64,000 nucleotides of DNA, from the NCBI GenBank assembly GCA_030549775.1, contig CM060177.1, positions 59,398,638-59,462,637 on the forward strand, written 5' to 3'. The position numbers and the translations under genes are program-made. Shown one piece after another: positions 58,640 to 64,000 of the stretch. The notes beneath the pieces were generated by a model, which had not been told where the DNA came from, made no database searches, and worked only from the letters and a program-made list of their open reading frames with translations. This DNA is from Tamarix chinensis (taxonomy: Eukaryota > Streptophyta > Magnoliopsida > Caryophyllales > Tamaricaceae). How positions within the stretch are numbered: the first letter of the stretch is position 1; every line of letters begins with the position of its first letter.

Positions 58640-59320
58640 TTAAGGGTATTTTAGTAATTTTATATGAGAAAGGGCTAATTTGGTATTTACATGAGTAAGA
58701 AGGGTAATTTGGTAATTTTATGTTTTAGTAATTTTATATGAGAAAGGGTTTAATTTGTATTTACACAAGAAAAAGTTTAATTTGGTAATTTTATGAATAA
58801 AAAGGGGTATTTTAGTAATTTAATAAGTAAAAAGGGTAATTTGGAAATTTTACAACTCAAGAGGGAATTTTGGAAATTTTATAAGTAAGAAGAGTAATAT
58901 GGTAAATTTACAACTAAGAAGGGCCATTGATAAATTTGCAAGTAAGAAGGGTAATTTGGCAAGTTTATAAGTAAGAAGGGTAATTTAGTAATTTTAAAAG
59001 TAAGAAGGGTAATTTGTTAATGTAACAACCCAAAAGGGTAATTTTGTAATTTTGCAACTAAGGAGGGTATTTCGGTAAACTTGCAAATAAGATGGGTAAT
59101 TTGGTAATTGTACAACTAAGGAGGTTATTTTACAAGTAAGAAAGGTAAATTAGTAATTCTTCAACTATGAGGGGTAATATGGTAATTTTGTAGGCAAGAA
59201 GGGTAAATAGTAATTTCTCAACCAAGAATGGCATTTTGGCAATATGGCAAGTAAAGGGGTATTTTAGTAAATTTACAAGAAAGAGGAAGGGGTAAATCGG
59301 TAATTTGTATACAATATGAC
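58640..59320 (+). repeat. Minisatellite, about 26-29 bp unit
   Basis: About 25 imperfect units around AAGAAGGGTAATTTGGTAAT plus TTTA. The repeat unit is unrelated to those at 6000-6735 but sits in the same LTR slot. Confidence 0.88.
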
Positions 59321-60391
59321 AATTGATCTAATTAACCTCCATAATAAGCCATAAGTGATGTTGAAAAAAAAGAATAAGGTTTTATAGCCTTAGTATCACT
59401 TGTATAAATACAATCACGTATATTATAAGGATAATGATATTTTAGTAAATTGGGGTGTATCATAAGAAAAATGCAAGGATTAGGGTTGAATGGGTAATTA
59501 AGGGTGTATTATGATGTTAATTTCATAATCATGCAACAGGTGCCTTAATTATTTAATTATATATGGAAATGTGTGTTGAATGAACTAGAAGTATATGTTA
59601 GGGTTTATGTGTTCAATGATCCTTTGGTGTGTAGAGGACATGATTCCATGACTAGTAGTATAATTATGATATGATAACCTATTATGGCATGTGGATAAAT
59701 AAAAAGGAAGTATGTGATGAAAGTGAATGATAAGAGTAAACCTTAACCTTAGGAACATTTTGGTCATTTTGAAATAAGGTGCCTAAGTATAAGAATTGGA
59801 ATATAGGATGGCCTTAGTGGACTATTTAAGTTAACATAGATAATATTACTAATAAAGATTACTTAGTAAAAATAGAAATAAATAAAAATAAATAATTATG
59901 TAATTGATGTGTTTTTCATGGTCACCTTAATTAAGATACTAATAATTAAAGTGGAAAACCTCGACATTGAGAATAGTGGCTCTTTAGGGGTCGCTACCAA
60001 AAAGATGTAGTTTAGCCCACAATTATTCTAGATTTTGTTGGTGTGCCTTAGTGACCCAAAAAGGCCCTACATCTTACTCTATTTAGCTCTACGAACCTAC
60101 TTAGCGGGTATTCATATGTATGGATTATTTGTCCTTATTGCTAGGGTATTGTGTATCTTTGTGCACTAGTATAACCACGATACCTTTGCATTCTTAGGTT
60201 GATGGTTGGAAGGTACTATGCTACTTGTATACATCAGTATGACCGGTGTACCTTTGTGTCTATGGGTTCGTGATCTCTCCTTCAAGTTAAATTAATGGAA
60301 CTTTTGTGCTAATTAAATGGAAATAAATTAATCACTTATAGTGGAACAATACGTACGTCAAGACTAGATGGATTATATCATTTACCGTTCC

Positions 60392-60578
60392 ACCAATCAT
60401 AATAATGATCAGGTGTGTGTCGCCTTGTATATTGTATATGTTTACTGTTTCACTAGCTATAATAGTGTCTAGGGGTGTTTGGCCTTGGAGACCATTCAAC
60501 CAGCTATAATAGTGGTCAGGTGCCTTTTGCCCTAGAGTAGAATATCTTGTACCTGTTTCACCAGTTATAATAGTGGGG
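60392..60578 (+). repeat. Hairpin array, degraded
   Basis: CACCAGCTATAATAGTGG-like units with spacers AGGTGTGTGTCGCCT and AGGTGCCTTTTGCCCT. Pairing is partly retained (one G-T pair). Confidence 0.7.
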
Positions 60579-61050
60579 CTCCAATTAATACATGGATATA
60601 ATTCAAGAAATGATTGTTGTAATACCATGATTTTTACCACTAGAATTTCATGTTAAAGTAGAAGTAATTAAGTAAAAAATTAGGGGTTACTACTATAATT
60701 GACATAATTATGGCTTATGCAAGCATTCTTACATCAATCACAAGGCCAAAAAAATTAAAGTAACACGACAAAATTATAATGAAAAGAACATTTATAATAC
60801 AATAATGAGTTTTGAATCTAACTCTGAGTTAATAATATAAAATACAAAAGAAGGGATACCATGGATTAAGAGTCTAAAAAGCACATCCAGTTAAATACAT
60901 TGACTGGATAACAATTACTCTTCACCCAACTCCAAACATAGGTGAAGTCACTTATCCTCACATAGGTCATCATAGGTAGTATAATCATCTAACTAATCTT
61001 CTAAGACCTACACATAAAAATCATTGCCTCCTACTCATGGAAATGAGAAG

Positions 61051-61067
61051 CACCCATAAAATGGGTG
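61051..61067 (-). other. CACCC/GGGTG leader hairpin (family C)
   Basis: CACCCATAAAATGGGTG is a perfect 7-bp stem, showing that the cassette is shared between LTR families A and C. Confidence 0.65.
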
Positions 61068-61255
61068 GTTAGTAGGCTATATAGGAAGCAAGTGAACAAT
61101 ACTATCAAAATAGGGATACAAATAGCACATGCTTTCACATTAGATAATAAGTGAATAACCAAATAAATAAAACATCTCATAAGACATAAATTGATCCAAA
61201 TTCATTTATTAAGTATAATCCATTTTCATTCTTTCATATACGTTGAGTATAGGAA

Positions 61256-61395
61256 CCCCACTATTCTTAAACCAGTGGAACTATCTGAAACATCTTCTCA
61301 AGCAAAACACTCCTGAGCCACTATTCATTTTAGAGTAATGGAGATTAAAAACATCATCTTCTCTGGACAAAATGCTCTTGAGCCACTATTCTCCC
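61256..61395 (-). repeat. Hairpin array, family C, degraded
   Basis: Diverged CCACTATTC boxes with a spacer whose arms are CTCA/TGAG. Confidence 0.55.
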
Positions 61396-62399
61396 TAGTA
61401 GAACCATAATATATACATACATACATACATAAATATCACCTTGGCCCCACTTACGTGCTCTTTCATTTTAAGTGATTAGTAGCTTATTCAAGATTGATTT
61501 TCAAGCATAGAACACATTAAACAAATAAATATATAGCATCGGTACAAGTTATTAAGTCCTTTTAAAACCTAATTATAATCTCTTTAGCAATCAATACAAC
61601 ATATTAATTATTCATCCATTTTACAATGAGTCACTCTTGAATATCATCATTATTAGCGTGCCCATAATGTATGCTCTAGTTCACATACACATACATTAAT
61701 AAACAAATACTAATGTATTACTCACAGAAATATCCAAAACCCCAAATTCTATAGTTTAGCTATAATAACTCCCATGAAATTTACCTAATTATCAATCCTA
61801 ATAGATAACCTCATAAGACCAATCATTACTGATGTATTTTGAATCCGAATAATCCCTAGAGTTTACACATGGAATAATGATATTATCATTATAATATATT
61901 TTGTCACAGACTATCCATTAAATCATCTAAGGACCCCGAAAATAAATAATACTTTCAAGAATTCCTCATGATATTATTAATATATTTTAATCCACCTAAC
62001 ACATAAAATACGAAAATTTCCTTAATATCCCATACTGACCAAATTATCCTTATGCACAAATAATAATCTTTATTTTATAAAATCGTGTACCTTCCACACA
62101 TATTATATTCCAAGTCCTCAAATTATCATTGTACCTAATGAGAATTCTTATATCCATTTATCAAAACTCATTTAACCCATATTTCATACCATAAGATATA
62201 TTTCCACAAATATGACATTATCACAACAAAATCATAACATAAAGGTACCTCTCACCCATTCTTACTCCCTTTTAATATAATATTCATATCACCACAACAT
62301 ATTATCATCGACATATGTTACATCATATATCAACAATATCATAAAAAACACATATAAACATACACAATAATCACGCCAAAAACCCAAAACATTGTAGAG

Positions 62400-64000
62400 T
62401 AGTGGCAGAGCTAGGGCTTTCGCATAGTATCCCGGGACACCACGAAACCCTGGCTAGAAAGTAAAAAATTTTATTGATTTTTAGGTATTAGATATATATA
62501 ATATTTGTAGGACACCATAGCAAATAATTAAAATGGATGAATTATCAGGCAAGTAGGTTCCCGTGTATCGACGCCCGAAGGTCACATGATCAAATCCCAT
62601 GGTCTTTTTGTTTTGAATGTTTTTCACAACATCAAAACGACGTCATTTTGATGATTTCCCCCCCAAACACTTACCCTCCTAGCCTCCTCTTTGACCCTTG
62701 CTGCTTCGACTCTCTCAAGTCTTGACCAGTGAAGCTTGGAGCCCTGGATGCATGCCACCTGTATAGCGCATACTGCCGGAGCTCGCCGTTTTTGTAGCCG
62801 AACACCGCCATTTCTTCTTCTTCCAACCTATTGTGGAGTGTGGACTATGGATCTATGTGTGGTGCAGGTCGTCAGGCCGTGCAGCTACTATCGCCTACCT
62901 AATAAGTTGTTGACTGCACACTACCGCCTGACGCCTACTACTGTCACCTGTCGTTGCCTGTCACCAATGTCGGCCATATTAACCCTCGATCGCCACTACC
63001 GGAGCCAAGAACTAAGAGTATAAGCTACCAATTATGCTCTACCGTTGTTTTTCTGTTTCCTTCAACCGAGCCACAGCCCATAAGGTAAAATTTAGTTTGT
63101 TAAATTATTTATGTAATTAGGTAAAATTAATTTAATTTTTAGCTTGTTAAATTATTTATCATAAATTTATAAATTTGTGAAATTAAAATACAGTTAATTT
63201 GTTTATATTTATTGTATTAATTGATTATATTTTTTAGTTTATAGAAATTCTAATTTATCTTATTAATGTAGAAAATAGAAATTGGCTTATTAATTAGATT
63301 GAAATCAAAATTAGTTTGTAGAAATCAATTTTTTTAGATTTATAGATTGAATAGTTTAATTTATTAGTTATTTTTTGAATTAGTTCATTCTAAAATTATA
63401 TTATCAATTAAGTTTTAGTAAATTCCTTAGTTAATTCATTAAATTGATTAATGTCTTAATTTAGGCTGCAACGATACTTTCAATCCAGCCTAAACATAGC
63501 TGCCATGAATCTAATTCTGCTAATCAAGTTATATTACCAACTTCCGAAAACCAAGCACTCCCACCTTCAAGCCAACCACAAGAATCAAGATTCACTAATA
63601 AAGATAAAGTCAATTTGGAAACTTTAGAAGCAGATCCTAGGTTAAGAAAAAAGATTTTAGATTTTCATCCCAATATTCAAGATGAGGTAAGAAGAGCGTA
63701 TATTTTAAAAGGCCCTTATGAACCTCATACTCATAGCTTTCCTACAAAGGTTATCGGTGGAAAAAATTGTCGATTTGTTTCATCTTGGTTTGATGAATAT
63801 GATTGGTTGGAATATAGTATAGCTAAAGATGCTGCATTTTGTCTACCTTGTTACTTGTTTAAAAGTGAATCTGAAGCTGGAGGTGATTATTTTGTGGGAA
63901 AAGGATTTGTGGAATGGAATAAAAAACAGAGGTTTGAGGTTCATGTTGGTAGTTCTAATAGTCCTCATTTTAACGCTACAAAAAAATTTGAAGATCTTAT
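62400..64000 (+). mobile_element. hAT-superfamily DNA transposon, 5' part
   Basis: The left edge reads TAGTGGCAGAGCTAGGG, resembling the CAGTGGCGGAGC-type termini of plant hAT elements that carry DUF4371/HAT transposases. It interrupts a family C LTR. The first 600 bp are non-coding, and the open frame at 62736-63023 has no recognisable similarity. The transposase gene then begins. The right end and the target duplication are outside the window. Confidence 0.65.
63034..64000 (+). CDS. hAT transposase, TTF zinc finger/ZMYM1-like, partial
   Basis: From 63465 to the window end one frame is open for 178 codons with no stop. It reads like the N-terminus of plant TTF-type zinc finger/HAT dimerisation proteins. 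A P-LR-KILDFHPNIQDEVRRAY block (around codons 55-75) comes first. WFDEYDWLEYSIAKDAAFCLPCYLF (in two parts: W-L-EYS near codon 112 and FCLPCYLF near codon 124) follows, then FVEWNKKQRFEVH and SPHFNA. The Cys pair and later His residues fit the TTF zinc finger, a DNA-binding fold. No in-frame ATG exists in this exon. A model fits with exon 1 at 63034-63084 (17 codons from ATG), a GTAAAA...TTTAG intron (63085-63464) in phase 0, and exon 2 from 63465. The frame is clean, unlike everything else here. Exon 1 is inference; the family call is strong. The catalytic and dimerisation parts lie beyond 64000. Confidence 0.8.

Larger units (their letters stand above)
58605..60617 (+). mobile_element. Family A-like LTR fragment
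   Basis: It contains, in order, a minisatellite (58640-59320), AT-rich spacer and a hairpin array (60392-60578), the same sequence of parts as in family A LTRs. Upstream and downstream parts are missing. It ends where a family C LTR begins at 60618. Confidence 0.6.
60618..62399 (-). mobile_element. Family C LTR fragment
   Basis: The plus strand begins TGTAATACC. It holds a CACCCATAAAATGGGTG hairpin (61051-61067) and a degraded hairpin array (61256-61395), matching 15380-16257 and 20804-21900. It is cut at about 62400 by the hAT element. The rest is AT-rich with no coding sequence. Confidence 0.65.

Noticed and set aside
62736..63023. 95-aa open frame upstream of the hAT transposase
   Set aside because: No recognisable domain, and it is out of register with the transposase exon. 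More likely 5' non-coding sequence of the element.

Overview
This window looks like repeat-dense intergenic DNA from a flowering-plant nuclear genome. The evidence is tRNA-iMet primer binding sites, plant chromovirus, Athila-type and Ty1/copia protein remnants, and a plant-type hAT transposase gene. No ordinary host gene, rRNA, tRNA or CRISPR array could be supported. Almost every short open frame is either low-complexity translation of LTR DNA or a shard of a decayed retrotransposon.

Layout, left to right. Bases 1-14708 hold long LTRs (about 4.1-4.6 kb, called family A here), all read on the minus strand and nested inside one another. A leader and tRNA-Met primer site (1-553) is followed by a 5' LTR (556-1814 and 5885-9236), split by a solo LTR (1815-5879) with target duplication ACCGT. 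That element sits in a third LTR (9237-13243), which abuts or sits in a fourth (13244-14708). Bases 14709-28646 are a decayed plus-strand Ty3/gypsy element (family B LTRs, primer site at 24815, gag and RT remnants). Its 5' LTR was hit by a minus-strand family C LTR, itself split by a plus-strand family A solo LTR (16258-20798, target duplication CAAAC). Bases 28740-31064 are a Ty1/copia pol fragment. Bases 32466-40960 are a second Ty3 chromovirus (gag, protease, RT, RNase H, integrase, chromodomain), with a solo-type family B LTR (33662-36873) inside gag. Bases 41690-45867 are a minus-strand Ty3 integrase broken by another LTR (42233-45534). Bases 45868-58600 are Athila-like minus-strand remnants mixed with family A LTRs and a small solo copia LTR (53017-53398). 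Bases 58605-62399 are more A-like and C-like LTR sequence. From about 62400 to the window end is the 5' part of a hAT element whose transposase frame is undamaged.

The family A LTR has a repeated internal architecture. In sense order: AT-rich U3 with a CT tract and TGGGCC boxes; a TATAAATA box; a GC-rich leader with a hairpin about 190 nt past the TATA box; a long (TTA)n tract; splice-site-like signals around a 17-18 nt block; a slot filled by unrelated minisatellites; an array of hairpins with varying but self-complementary stems; a CACCC/GGGTG hairpin; a terminal hairpin; the LTR end; and the tRNA-Met primer site. Several of these elements differ in sequence between copies yet keep base pairing, which suggests a structured and possibly spliced 5' leader RNA. 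This is the most interesting signal in the window. It is inferred from sequence alone.
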